DNA from: Carnegiea gigantea
Lineage: Eukaryota; Streptophyta; Magnoliopsida; Caryophyllales; Cactaceae
Length of the DNA stretch: 64,000 nucleotides
Assembly (NCBI GenBank): GCA_029747015.1
Contig: JAKOGI010001542.1
Span: 155,633 to 219,632 of the forward strand
Reading direction: 5' to 3'
Positions 35,582 to 48,464 of the stretch are shown here, piece by piece. Position 1 is the first letter of the stretch. Every line of letters begins with the position of its first letter. Both the position numbers and the translations under genes were made by a program. The notes under the pieces are model-generated. The model had not been told where the DNA came from and searched no databases. It saw only the letters and a program-made list of their open reading frames with translations.

Positions 35582-37884
35582 TGTATCGAGTTGCTGGATG
35601 GTTGCTACTCACTCGGTAAGTTTATACGTAGTTATTTCATTTGACTTTTATGATAATATGCTATGGTTATAGAACTGAAAACCGAGTTGGTAGTCGGATA
35701 GCTTGAGGATGAAGTAATGAGAGTTTTGTAGTTCTTTGTGGTCGGTGTTGTGTGAGGAGGGAGCCTGGGTTGTGTTTAACCACAATCGTGTAGATTGCAA
35801 GGCCATGTGTGGCTTATTCTGCTGAGTTGATTATAAAGTGATTGAATGTGTTATGTGCAAACCCCTTGCCTTTATGTTATTAAGTTTCATCTTGCGAGTG
35901 TGGGTGAGTTTAAAAAAGAAAGTTTTCATGGTTGTAACTAATGGTAGCCATAACTATTAGCAATCGATGGCCTATTTTAACTATACGAATACAGTTTTAG
36001 GAGTGAACTCGCTAGAACAGAGGAATTCCTAAGGAATTCAAATAAAAAAAGAGTGCGTTGTTTGAAAAAGGATTTCGCTGTGCGAGGCAGCAAACTTATT
36101 AGCCCTTATGGCCATACACTTTAAATTGTCTAAGATAATGTGCTTTGGACAATATGATATGAATGTTGCTAGCCTAGGGCGTAAGTCCTGGTACTAAGAA
36201 ACCCTAGAAGACCCTGATGAAGGTAATGGTCCAATATGTTATATGTAGCTATCCCGGGAGTAAGAGCTTAAGCATGAGCATTAGGTCTCACTATGGGGTT
36301 GAAAATAGATCTCACCCAATCAGCACCCTGTAATAATCTTATGCCACAAGTATTTTCCTAATAAGCAAAGAAAAGCAGTTGGCATTTGCCATTTCAAACA
36401 TTTCAGAAAAAAGGAAAGTTTTTAAGGGCCATCAAGAGGCTAGAATGAATGAAATGTGAAAAGCTTATAAGGGTCCTATAAGGACCAATATGAAAGAAAT
36501 TCCTCTTAAAGGATGTGAACCTTAAGAGGTTATAAAAAGTGTTTTCAAAGAAAAAAAGGAAAATTTCTATGAATGCCTAATGGAAAAGATTCCTAAGCTT
36601 AGTTGAATGCGATTTCAAGTAATATGTGGCCATATTCTTATAATGCATCGAGCATATGAGTTTAGATTTGCATGTTGTGAAAAAGAAGCTCCTTGTATGA
36701 TCTTTACTCTATGCGTTTAAGTATCTCGCATAAGTAAATTAGATCGACAAAGCATGATTTATGTAATGTGTCACATAGCCTATAGTTGGAATTAACGAAT
36801 ACTCTCTGTCGTTCAACACGATAATAGTACTGCTTAAATGCATGATATGTGGCTAATTCAAGAGGTTAAATAAAGTGTTTTTAGAAAGAAGAAAAGCAAG
36901 ATTTTTGTGCATATCCTGTGCTTATTTTATAAATGAGTGTTTGAATGAAAATTCAAGTAAGGCATGGCTATGTCCTTAATGAATCAAACATTAAAGCTTT
37001 AAATGTGCATAACCTATGAAAGAAAGTTCTCTACTTAGCCCTCATTGCTTGCTTATGTGTTTGAGTGTTTGATTTTTAAGGGATTTGGTTATTTAGGAAC
37101 CTAAAAATGAGTTTGAGCGACTAAAATGAAGTTTATGGGTAATAATCGATCCTTGAGGACTATGATTACCTAATACGATATTATTACATAAGCACGTGAT
37201 ATGTAGCTATTAATGGTAATATTGCCTGCAATGGTCTTGGTTTTAAGGAGTTGGAAAATACTTACTAAGCGTGTGGTTGCTTATCCCATTACTCTTTCCC
37301 CTTTTTTCGTAGGTTTGCATTATGACAAGTAGCAGCTAAGTCACTTATGCCAAGATGGAGATTATCCTTACTTGCAAGGGGTCATGTGTGCCTATTTGGA
37401 GGGGGTCTTACATGTTTAACGAAGACATGTAATGTATTCCTAGAATTATAAACATTTATAAATAAGTATTGTAGTTCATGTAGTGTATTCGGCTTAAGAA
37501 TCGATCTGTATGGCTATGTGAGCTAACCATCAAATTTGTCAGTTGTCCTTTTAGCTGAAATGAGTTATGCTTTGCGATGTAAACTACAGTACTCTAGTTG
37601 TGTGAATGGTTGAGTTGTATCTTTCAGTTCTCTTATATTAATGAACTATATTGTTTGATGTACTCCGAGCAAGTTGCTCGTTGAGTTATTAATTCCGACG
37701 TGTAGCCGTTGAGCTTATTTTAGAATGTTTACACTTCCGTTGACTGCAAGGGTTTATTGTAAGACTTTTAGCCTAGAAATAGTCGGTTTTTAGGGAAAAC
37801 GCTATCCGTTTCACCCTAGAAGTTAAGTAGGAAGTAAGAAAACGTAACGTTCCTAGCCGTAGGGGCAGGGGGTGTTACATTTCA

Positions 37885-39059
37885 CAAAGCACACAACGTC
37901 CTCAAGAGTTAATAAATCAAAAGTTCCCAGAAACTGAACTTCACCTCCTCCCTCCAATAAAAATAACTCAAATAAACCCCAAACACGAACCTATCAAACA
38001 ATAACCTTGGCCCAAATTCTTTATGCATTTAATATCAGAATCTTCATGCTCGTAAAACCTAATATAATCCATGAAATGAGAACTTTCAATAATAAAATTG
38101 CTTTATGTTGGAAGTAGTGGCAAAAACTAGCCTCATATGTTCCGACTCCTTATCTCACATAGGAGGATGAGAAGCCCCTTCTAGGGTTTTATTATTCCCT
38201 CCTTCTTGGGCTTAGTTTTATTAGGGTTATGGGGTAAGCGTGAACACCACACATGCGCGCGCGCTCGCTTGGCTGGCCAGCTGTTATGCGGCCGTGGGTT
38301 GTATCTGTTAATTTTTTATAGAAAACATCTTTTAATGTTCTCATCCGTTAGTTGCATAACCACCAATGTTTACTTGTAGATTTTTCTCCTTAATGGCTAG
38401 TGGCCCTGGTGTTTAGCAGCAAGAGTGGTGGCCCTGATTTTTAGCATGAATTCACACACCACAGATTTTCCCTCTTTTTCTCATCTCCAGTAGTTCTACC
38501 CGACAGTATAAGTAGCCTACTCTCGTGCTGCTTCAAATGACAGCAAGCTGCTCCTCTCCTCTCCTCTCCTCTCATTCTCTACTTTCTATTGCTTTGTTAT
38601 CTGTTCTGGGCAATTGTAGTCTTGTGTATTCCAAACTTTTGGCCTCGAGTACATGCATTCATCAAGCTAGCTGTGTAAAACTTGGGAAGTGAATGACTGT
38701 TTTTGATTTGCATTGAGGTCCAGCCAAAATCGCTTTTCAAGGTAGTGGTACTTCCACTGCACAACTCTGGTTCACATTCCCTTGCAATTGATTTAGACCT
38801 ACTTTTCCAACACTTTAGGGTTCGTATCTTACTAATAATTCAGTTTGAAGATTACCCAGCTCTATTCCTTAGAATCATAAGTGCTTAGGGTTGAAATTGG
38901 CTTGAATTTGAGAAAACATGTTCCTTCTACCCAGTTCTCTGTCCCCTTTGCCATACCTCTTCTTCTTCATTCTTCCTTTTATCTTTATATATGCTTCTAT
39001 CTGGTAGCCTCCTGTTCTCCTTCACCTCTTCTTTCCCTTTGTCCCTCCTTTCCTTCCTC
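37885..39059. other. Unassigned stretch right of the LARD
   Basis: No gene recognised. Contains a ctcct repeat at 38550-38575 and a short alternating gcgc run near 38257. It may continue the element interrupted at 26691, but I could not confirm homology. Confidence 0.4.
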
Positions 39060-39064
39060 CCCCT

Positions 39065-39120
<56 letters not shown>

Positions 39121-39126
39121 GTCTCT
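39060..39126. repeat. CT microsatellite
   Basis: ccctccctcc then about 27 CT units with one ttt interruption. Confidence 0.92.
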
Positions 39127-39460
39127 GTGCCAAGAGTAACAAGTGTAGGGTTGTAAGGAGGTCATACAGAAATCTTATGAGGCTCTAAAATTTCGCCCTC
39201 TTCTATTGTTTTTTTGTTTCCTAACCATGCCCCCCTGATTTCCTCATCCTTTTCTTCAACTCACATGGCTAGTAAGATGCAGCACTGCTCTTTTTTTTTT
39301 TTTTAATTCACTTTCCCTTTTTCCCCTCTTAAAACTCATTAGAAGAAAGGATATAGGTACGATTCTAATGGCTTTGGCTGGATCTGAATGGTAAAGCTCT
39401 CAATTTTTAGGGCTAGTGATAGATAACTACTCTAATTCAAATAAGAATGCATAAAACACA

Positions 39461-39569
<109 letters not shown>

Positions 39570-40405
39570 CTATAAGATTACTTAAGTTACTAACATTTAA
39601 CTACTACACACAATTAGTCTTGTAAAATCAGTTAAAAGAACTAAGATGAATAATCAGCAGAGATAAAATTTATGGTCTTTACACTATGAAAATACGCACT
39701 AGAATTATGAAGTTATTAGGTTATGCAACTATGACAAAATGACTGTCACAAATAGTCTCTGAAACAAAAAAAGGAATTGAAATGAACGATAGCAATAGTG
39801 TAAAAACATTACTAGTAGGGAACTATTTGGTGGCTAAAACCCAATTTTAATTAAAGAGGGAATCATCAAGGATGAATGGAATAATAGAAAGGTTTGGGAT
39901 CTGTGGGATGCAAGAAGAATGGCATAGGAAGTGAACAATAGAAAACAAGTCAACAAATTCTATCAATAGAGACATATTTAGAAGAGAAAGTGGCGTGCGG
40001 AAGAACAAATATTGGGAGATATCTTAGATTAGGTTATAGCTACTTTAGAGAACTTTAGAATTGGGCAGAAGGAAGAAGGGGAAAGGACGAAGCTAGTGAA
40101 ATAGAATCAAAAATGTGGAAAAGATTTTAGCCGCACCCTAAAAATACCTAATAAATGGAACATTTTCACTTTGAAATTTACTTTGATCCTCTACTAACAT
40201 TAAGGAATAGAAGAATTCAAAAATTAAAGAAGGTAGTAGATGCATTACTGTCGTAAAGTTGAGTAATATGCATCACATTTGTTTAGAGATTGCAAGATAA
40301 TAAAAAGAACCTAGAGTGAAAATAGGGTGGAAGTAAGAGTAATAGGAAACAACATAGAACAATAGAGAACTTGGATGGGGGATTGGTTGAGACACTTGAC
40401 AAAAA
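39570..40405. other. Unassigned stretch
   Basis: AT-rich, no gene or repeat recognised; next to the copia LTR. Confidence 0.5.
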
Positions 40406-40741
40406 TGAAGGAAATAATATAATGAATTAAGTGTAAACGAATTTGACTTAATCCTATAGCAGAAGATGATCAAACCCTACCTTGGAATCACTAGTCAAGG
40501 AAGGAACTCACTATATGGAGAATGTTTATAATCTCACAACCTAAGAGCCCTAGGGTTTTATACAGAAAACTCACTTTAGGGAACCCTCGTTTATTTTTTA
40601 TGTATTTGTTCTTAGACTGGTCCCCTTTTATATTAGACGAACAGTCGAGAAATTAGAGTTTCTGAGGTGGCTTAAGTCGTTAACTTATAATATGGATTGG
40701 GTCTGTGCCCTTCATAGGTGTATCGTGCCCTAAATCGAACA
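40406..40741 (-). repeat. 3' LTR of the copia element
   Basis: On the minus strand it begins tgttcgatttagggc at 40741 and ends ...ttccttca at 40406. Confidence 0.85.
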
Positions 40742-40754
40742 TCTCCCACTCACA
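40742..40754 (-). other. Polypurine tract of the copia element
   Basis: The plus strand tctcccactcaca gives tgtgagtgggaga on the minus strand, next to the LTR start; copia elements typically have gtgggag here. Confidence 0.75.
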
Positions 40755-41233
40755 CAGTAGGGAAAGGCTTTTTGCACCTTAAGAAAAACTTATTTTCCCT
40801 TTTCTTTCTGCACAATCTTCATACTGGGCAAATAGGTAGTGCAACCAACTTATTTATGAGAGATCTATGCTATACATCTATTAGGAATATATAGCCTCCC
40901 ATTGAGAACCACATATGAGTAGTTAAAAGTATGGAAGTACCCTAGTTCATTTCAATCTCATTAAGATGTCTCACTTTGATTTCATCAAACCATCATATTT
41001 CATATTCGCAATTATGATGCATATATCATAATTAGTGCACCAGTGAATAAAGACTAATGAGATTCTATAAATGATCTTCCTCTTCTCACTAGTCTCTCGA
41101 CCAAATCCAACTCGTTTTTTTAGACATGTCCTGCTAGACCTAATCACTCATGATCCTTTAACTATACACTAAGATAACGAACATTAAATCGAGTCTCAAA
41201 CTATTGATTGTTATCCTAAGGGTACAAATATAA

Positions 41234-43173
41234 CAGTACAAGAAAAAGTCCACATAACGATGGAATCAACAAAGAAATTCATATTTTCAGCAGCGGAGTC
41301 TTGAATTCAGCAGCGGAAATAGCGATGGATACTGTGTGTCAATGTTTCCCTTGTCGCTAAGAACCTTGTGATAGAATTTCAAAAATCCATCGCCACATAG
41401 CAACGGAAAGAGCGATAAACCAATGGTTTAGCGGCAGATAGAGGCATGCTAAGTGAGCAACAGAACTGAAAATCCATCGCCATTAGTGACAGAATTAGAG
41501 ATAGAATTTATGTTGCTAAAGTGATGGATTGTTAATTCTAACGCTGAATTCCATATTAAAAAAATTTTAAAATTGTCAGTCCATCGGTAATCCATTGCTA
41601 TTTTCATTTTTTTAATAAAATGCTTGTTTTTTCTGGTATTCCTTAGTGCATGCATTTAATTCCCTATAGAAAATTACAAAGAGGATATTCAATCCATTCG
41701 ATACCAATGCTTCATTGGAAACCTTCTCAACAATTTCCAAACCACAAGCAAGTCAAATATCACATATAAACCAAAATAGTTCCCAATTATACTTTACAAC
41801 AATTCCCCAACCAGAAACCAACTGTTTTCAAGTCACAAACCGCAAGCATTCCCAACCCAATCACTCTTAGGTCACAATTTGCAACCAAATTAGTTTTCAA
41901 GTGAACTTAACAAGAAGGGGGAAAAGCAAGCACCAAGAAAGGGAGAAGCACCAAGAAGGGCGTGATAAGGAAGGGGAGAAGCACTAAGAGGGGGGAGGGG
42001 GAAACAAGCAACTCAAGCACCAAGATTAGTATCATCACAGTCTTGATCTACATCCACATCCTTGTCCTCATCCTTATCATCATCATGTTGTGGATGATCC
42101 ATGAAGGGCGCTTGACATCTTGAGGCAGAAGCTTGTTGCATTTGAAAAGATGTTTACATTCGCCAATTGATGCTCATCACATGTTAACTCAACTCATTTA
42201 AGTATATATAACATTACAAACATGCATTATATAATATATATAATTGAATATATAAACATATACACTAACTTACATGAAACTTTTTAAATATTCATGTTTC
42301 ACTAATTTCACATTAGTATATAACCGAAATTATAGTACCAGCTTTATGCCAACAATCTCACTAAAATACATCACCCAATATTAACAATTATTTTTGTAAA
42401 GATGCCAATTTACAAAAATTATTCATTTTAGCTCCCGCTAATTTCACATTCGAAATGTAAATTATAATGATTTTATACATTTCTACTTATAAACTTATAC
42501 AAATATATTTTTATTCTTACAAATTTCACAAAACTAATAATACTTTCAAACTTGAGAATTCCACTCCACCAACATATCACATTTTAATCAAAATTACCAA
42601 ACCTACATCCTAAATTACATTGAGGAAGATGTTGAAGTAAGTTGGAGTAATAACTTCACAAAAAGTTCACATTTAAACAAAAACATGAACTAACTATGAA
42701 ATTTTAACAATCTAACGCCAAACTTTTTAGGAATTAAAATAACAAAAAGTGAGAGAAAACTACCTTATGTTGGCAGTTTGGGCGATAGACGGGGGTAGTA
42801 GCGGCACATAGCGGCAATGGGCGGAGGGGCAGGAGGCATAGGTGCTTATGGGGTGGGGGTCATAGGCTCTCGGGGGTGTCTCTGTGAAGCTTCAAACGAA
42901 ATGTAAGTGAAAACCACATTTGGTTCTCTTAAAAGGGTAGGCGATGGATTTTCCGGCTTGTTTGAATTTTATTTTTTACTATTAGCTGACGAATTAGCCG
43001 TCGCTAACTGTAAAAAAAATATTCAACATGGTGACGAAATTTCGTCGTCAAGTCTGTCGTCTACTTTGATATATTTCAAATGCAGATTATCTGTCGCTAT
43101 TTTCGTCACTATCTGATACGGATTTTAATCCGCCGCTATTTCCTGTCGTTATTTAGCGCTTCTTTTAGTACTG
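41234..43173. mobile_element. CACTA-type (En/Spm-like) non-autonomous element, inserted in the copia
   Basis: The left end is cagtacaagaaaaag, and the complement of the right end is cagtactaaaagaag (12 of 15 the same), resembling the usual CACTACAAGAAAA terminus with the fourth base context changed. TAA flanks both sides (41231-41233, 43174-43176), the expected 3-bp duplication. Both subterminal regions are rich in short direct and inverted motifs around (a)gcgacgg / ccatcgc / gtcgct, as in CACTA elements. It is 1940 bases and has only a remnant of one exon (42013-42150), so it is non-autonomous. Confidence 0.8.
42013..42150 (-). pseudogene. Acidic C-terminal exon remnant of a CACTA transposon protein
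   Basis: A minus-strand frame of 45 codons ends at the stop 42013-42015. It begins Gln/Ala/Ser-rich and ends in a run of Asp, Lys and Val (QHDDDDKDEDKDVD) with the tail DDTNLGA. Gln-rich then Asp-rich C-termini are known in plant En/Spm-type proteins. It is too short for secure assignment. Confidence 0.4.
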
Positions 43174-43176
43174 TAA

Positions 43177-43990
43177 GGCCACAATCTTATAGGGTCTTAC
43201 ACAAATATAAGTAGAGATCTAACTTATATTAATTTGATTGGTCATCTGTTACACACATGGTATGAAATATGTGCTATAGTATTCTCTCCTTTCCTATGGA
43301 GCATATGTCTTTTTGGTTCTTTAACAAAATGCTGTACAAGATGAAATTTGGGCACCTTATTGTCCAAATTGAGTTCCCAAATCTACTCATTAACTTGAAG
43401 TTACATCTGGCCTTTTGAGGTAGACTAAGTAAAATTCATTTTTACCCGTAGGTTTGACCTTTTGTCATTATTAAGATGACATTTATAAGTTTAAATTGAT
43501 AGGTTCTTGTAATTATCCTTGTTGTAATTCTAGAGTTGAGAAAATCTGACCCGACACGAACCCAACCTGAAGTTATTGAGATAAACCCGAACCTAGCATG
43601 AACCGAACCAATTTCGATCCGAAATCAGCACGATTTGACCGTTTAGTTGGAAAACATGTTATTTTTTAATTTTGAGTAGATATAAAATCTTTGCAAGGCC
43701 AACAAGAAATTGACCTATTTATTAAATCGGTTAACAGGAACTGACCTATTACCCAGCTCTAAATAGTTCTACTAAGAATCTTGTCTTATCTCCTATTAAT
43801 ACTCTAATCAAATGGAGTCGGTTACCCGTGTGAGAGGGCTAGCCTCAAGTCTACCTGACATTCTTGTCACACTCAAGAATGCACAATAAGCATCCATGAA
43901 TAAGAATGCATATTCAAACATTCTAATAAATAAGTGTATGCAAAACAACTCGTTTGAATTTCATAATATTAAACAACCACTTGTGAACAT
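43177..43990 (-). other. Copia 3' region without recognisable domain
   Basis: About 800 bases between the CACTA insertion and the RNase H end. It contains an imperfect repeat of acccgaac(c) and gaaccgaacc near 43545-43610. No gene. Confidence 0.5.
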
Positions 43991-44400
43991 CAGGAACATA
44001 ATTAGTAAACAACATGCCAGGGCATAGTTGTCTTCTGTGAAGACTGTTAAGCCTTTATGTGCTTAGTAAGCACATCCCTTACTAGGGCTTACTTAATGGC
44101 TCGATAACCATTTCCTTCATAGGAAAGTACTTTATGTTCACTCTCTTGGCATGCCACCTTATCATTTGCAAAAACTGAACCTTATGTCCAATATGTTTAG
44201 TCTTATGATAATACTTTGATTTTTGGTACATGTGATCACAAGTTGTCCCAGCAAACCATTACTGGATAGTATTATTTGGTCTACCAACTAAATAATCTAA
44301 GTACCTCTTTAAGCAAATAGAGTGTTGTGCTTTTAAGGATAGAGCCATGAACTCTTCCTATAACAAGGTAACATATGACTGATTCTTGCCACATTAGCAC
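43991..44400 (-). pseudogene. pol: Copia RNase H, broken
   Basis: Minus-strand translation has the end-of-RNase-H block YHKTKHIGHK, FLQMIRW, and VIEPLSKP near 44050-44220. In copia elements the order is RTKHI.....HY, then ..V.DPLTKP. Stops lie within. Confidence 0.7.
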
Positions 44401-44756
44401 CATTGCTAAGTTGTAAGACATATTGGAGATTCATTTCTCATCTAAACGTACCACAGTTAAGACTATTACACCTTTTTGAGGCAAGTTGTTGCCTGTGTAC
44501 CAAAAGTACGTAATCAAAGGTTCCATTTAGGTACCTTATGACTTAGCTATCTGCCATTATACTAGTCTCAGGCCTAGTTGATATCTACATAAAGATACCA
44601 TGTCTAGTATGCATCACATCATGCACTAACCACACCTAACAAAGTCAATTTTTCTTATTAGTCCTTTTCTAATAGAGTGTGGACATATTTTACTATAAGA
44701 CCTCACCCTTGTCAATGTGAGTAGTAATAGGGTCATAGTTGTGCATATTAGATTAT

Positions 44757-45290
44757 TCAAAGGCCTTTTGATATCATTCTCTTTAGGAAAAAGAACAACC
44801 TCTTTGAATATTCTCTCAAAAACTTTATTTCAAGAGCATATGCTACTTTACCCATATTAATCATCTCAAAGTTAAATGAGATGACAAGGTCTCTTGCCTC
44901 ATTTAGTAACTCTACATCATTTCTAACTATTCGTAAGTCATCCACGTATAATGTCTTGACCACAAAAATGGTTTTGGACCCTTTGGTATCAATCATAGTG
45001 TAGGCACTAGAGATAACCACGCTGGTGAAAACAACTATATTAATCCGTTGAAGAGACTTTAAGGTCACAATTGACCTCATATATCTACAAACCTCATGTG
45101 TGTGACCTATTTTAGTGGAACGTTAGTTAATTGCCTTTGAGATTGGTATTAGCACACCCATTTGATGTGACTTTCGGTGCAAACTAGCAATTATAGCTCG
45201 ATAAAGGTGAAATTTGGATAAAGTACAAAATAAGAGGGAAAAACTCTTTGTAGTTGATCCTATCCTATTTTCTGTACACTTTTGCAATGA
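44757..45290 (-). pseudogene. pol: Copia reverse transcriptase, broken
   Basis: The 107-residue frame at 44757-45080 contains the catalytic YVDD (codons at 44937-44948) in TLYVDDLRIVRNDVELLNE, then a YALEIKFLRE-type block. The upstream part (45080-45290) is readable with stops. YVDD followed by NDxELLNE is typical of Ty1/copia. Confidence 0.82.
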
Positions 45291-46000
45291 GTTGAGCCTC
45301 ATACCAACTGTGCCATTAGCCTTACAATTTAAGAACTAATATGTTCCTAAATAACTTTGTGTCCTAAAAAGTCAACCAACTGTTTACCTCCATTTAATCC
45401 ATTTTGTTTCCATTACCTTAGTCGACTTGTCCTTAGAAGGATTAGAAAGGGCTTCTTGCTCATTTCCATTCTATACGAATGCCCTTAAAGTTTCATGTAC
45501 CTCATTGCCCAAATGGCATAGAGAAATGCTTTCTGACAAGCATGTCTAGCAGAGATTCATATAATATCAAATCGTTCCTCTTGGGATCAATTGTACTTTC
45601 ACTCAAACCAAGATCAATCATCTTGCTCCCACTTGAAACAAGAATAGAATTTGCTCCCAGTTGGACAAGAGTAGAATTTTCTCCCAATTGGAACAAGAAT
45701 AGGATCACTTTTATTTGCTCTTAATGATGAAGGTGGACCTTGAAGATAAACCCATTAATCATCAATTAAAATCTCCCCATTCAAACGAAGGGATCCGATT
45801 TGGTTTGGAGAACTAATAAGGATAAGTGTCAACCTATCTCACCCTTCTTTGAAATCCATTCCTTAGAATGTGATATATATTGGTTAAATTTTAGTTGCAC
45901 ACCCACAATCTTACAACCCAATGAGTCAAAAAGCTTTCAAGGTTAGAGTACCCTATAATGACACTCTTCTCTCCCCCTTTGACACTTTCATAGGAGGGCC
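45291..46000 (-). other. Copia linker between integrase and reverse transcriptase
   Basis: Decayed coding sequence; frames are short. A near-duplicate of ttggaacaagaatag(g/a)at occurs near 45625-45705. No motif beyond position in pol. Confidence 0.45.
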
Positions 46001-46560
46001 TGAATTTATGGTTCTTATACCCCTGACATCCAAAGGCTCTTAGACTAGGCTTCAATCCATATGGCTCATATGGAGTGGTAGTAACTTACTTTATAAGTAC
46101 AAGGCCAACATCATAGATTGCAACAAAGGAAGATCTCCTGAACAGGAGATCCACAAATTTTGTATAATTATTGATCGTACCATATCAAAGAGCATTTTAT
46201 TTTCTTTCTCCACAACAACATTGTGCTGTGGACGCTTTGGGATAGTTACCTAATAAACTATTCCCTTTTCATCACAATATCCCCTAAAATAATACCAAAA
46301 AATATTTCGTAATGATTTAGGCTTTGAGGCCATGACCTCTTGAGTTTATTTGATTTGCAACAAAGCTCACATATTTTCTAAAGCAACTTATCACTTCAGA
46401 CTCATTTGATGTCAAATGAACATGACCAAAACAAGTGAAATGTGATGAAAAATAGAAGCTCTATACCTTATTATTACATTCATTGGACCATAAATGTTCA
46501 AATGAATGAATTACAATGGAAATAAGGCTCTTAGTTACTTAAAAAAAAAAACTAAATGGT
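46001..46560 (-). pseudogene. pol: Copia integrase remnant
   Basis: On the minus strand, a block near 46180-46290 reads YCDEKGIVY, then NVVVEKENKMLFDMVRS. In copia integrases the corresponding block has GI.....P..PQQNG..ER.NRTL...R, with the catalytic Glu. Stops interrupt it. Confidence 0.65.
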
Positions 46561-47164
46561 TTTCTTGTTATTTTTTCTTGCGAGACTATGTTCACAAGGT
46601 GGGTTAGTCTACTTATATTTGCTAACAAATCAGATTTTGCTAGATTTTGTATATATGTGTTGTTGACCCATGTAGCCTAGTATATCATGATAAATAAACA
46701 TTTCACGTCATCATAATTATGTGAATACGGAAAAACAAACACTTGGATTAATGGAACAAATATCAAGTCCATTACAAGCAAAACACTTCTAATAAAACAG
46801 AACCAAAACCAAAGGTGTTCTTTAAAAAAACTAACTAGGATTCAATGCCATGAACATAGTCAAATAAAACCAATGTAGCAACATTATTCCAACGAATATT
46901 AGGGGAAGTAGGATTTCACATAGGATTGGGTATCAGCTGCTATGTAGCACTAGCTTGCATACTTTGATTCCTCCGACAACCACCTTATTGTTGCCTCCAC
47001 ATGTGTCATCATCTAACCATGCAAGAACCTGTTGAAAGCCTAGTAAAGCTTCATGGTGCCTAACTCTTTGGTTCACATTCTGGAACCCATAATCCACATA
47101 GGATTAATTTTAAAAAAAAGAATACAACTAGTAACATGAAAGTCACTAGGAGATATTCCTAAGC

Positions 47165-47720
47165 ACATTCTTGGGCTTAGTGCAATCGTCAGTATGGTGA
47201 CCTATTTGGTCACAGTTGAGGCACTTACCTTGCAATAAATCTTTCTTCCTTGCACATTTTCTTTTGCCTTGTTGGTCATGCTCAGTTTCCTCATTTAACT
47301 GAGTCTTACCAATCCAATTTCCTTGTTCTTCCTTTTAAAACCATTTCTTGAATTAGAGGTTGACATGTGCACTTCTGCACTTGTCATTTCAACGACCTCT
47401 TGCCGCTCTTCCTCTAGGTTAAGTTATCGCCTAATGTGATTAAAAGTAAGGATATACTTAGTTCGAATATAAGCCCATTCATTAGGAAAGGAATGAATCA
47501 CGTCATGAACTTGTTGCTCATTAGTCAATTCATAGCCCATTTAAGCTAATTCACTAATCATGTTTGGCATGTACCTCAAGTGCTCCCTCATGGAAACATA
47601 TGAGCTCTTCTTATAATTATCAAATCTAATAAAGAGAGACCTTAGTCTAGCAATTGCGACAGCTGACATGATCCTTGCAAAATATAAAAGTTTTACAATC
47701 ATTACAAAAGAACACATACG
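47165..47720 (-). pseudogene. gag: Copia gag with zinc knuckle, broken
   Basis: A CX2CX4HX4C zinc knuckle, CLNCDQIGHHTDDC, is intact at 47182-47223. Upstream in transcription (47420-47660) lies the copia gag core: SYVSMREHLRYM, NEQQVHDVIHSFPNEW, LNLEEER, with stops. Order and motifs match copia Gag; the particle protein is not made. Confidence 0.8.
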
Positions 47721-48216
47721 TCTAATATTTCAGCATACACATATCCATTAACTTGGCAATAACCTACAGAGTTAGTATGCAAAAACATAGATGTAGAGCC
47801 AAAAGTTCACATATATTTCCCAACTATCGTCGTAGGAATGAATGTTTTAATGCAATCAACTTTGTTGTTTCATTGCAATTTACCAAATCACTCATCACAA
47901 ATTGAAATATATACTCTAAAAAAAATTCTCAAATTTCTAATCAAAGAGGATATGTCAACCTCAAGAATATTTCAAGAAAGTTCAACATATATCCATAAAT
48001 ATATGAAAATGAATTTAATTATTTTAGGCATAATTTGCATATTTAATAAAATTCTAAAAAAATGCATTTTTTTTTAGAATTTCAATGTCCTCTCAGATAA
48101 CTTATTTAGTGAGGGTACATGTATAAATTTTGTATATAATTTGAAGGTTACAACATATGAAACGTATTCTGATAATATATAATATAATATTCATGAATTT
48201 CAATCAAGCATATATA

Positions 48217-48287
<71 letters not shown>

Positions 48288-48303
48288 ATATATATATATA
48301 TAT

Positions 48304-48335
<32 letters not shown>

Positions 48336-48418
48336 ATGTATATGTGTATGTGTATGTATACGTATATGTATATGTATATGTATATGTGTATATATATATA
48401 TATATATCTATATATATA

Positions 48419-48464
<46 letters not shown>

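Larger units (their letters stand above)
26692..37879 (+). mobile_element. LARD-type large non-autonomous LTR retrotransposon, complete
   Basis: The target duplication tttca is at 26687-26691 and 37880-37884. LTRs of about 4.13 and 4.17 kb enclose only about 2.9 kb. A perfect tRNA-iMet-type primer core sits 4 bases after the left LTR, and a polypurine tract precedes the right LTR. No gag or pol remnant is visible inside, and the frames there are short. Long LTRs with a short non-coding interior and intact priming signals are the definition of Large Retrotransposon Derivatives. The internal 3' end (gggacgaaattcttttaaaggggg) resembles that of Tekay/Del chromoviruses, which may therefore be the source of its enzymes. 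LTR pairs differ at about 6% over 345 aligned bases. Confidence 0.88.
33710..37879 (+). repeat. Right LTR of the LARD
   Basis: It aligns with 26692-30819 from the cctgcattc start to the ...ggtgttaca end. The first few bases (tgt) seen in the left copy are altered here. The TA run at 35511-35579 is expanded relative to the left copy. Confidence 0.88.

Noticed and set aside
38881..39188. Frames rich in Ser-Leu or Arg-Glu
   Set aside because: They read through the CT microsatellite on both strands.
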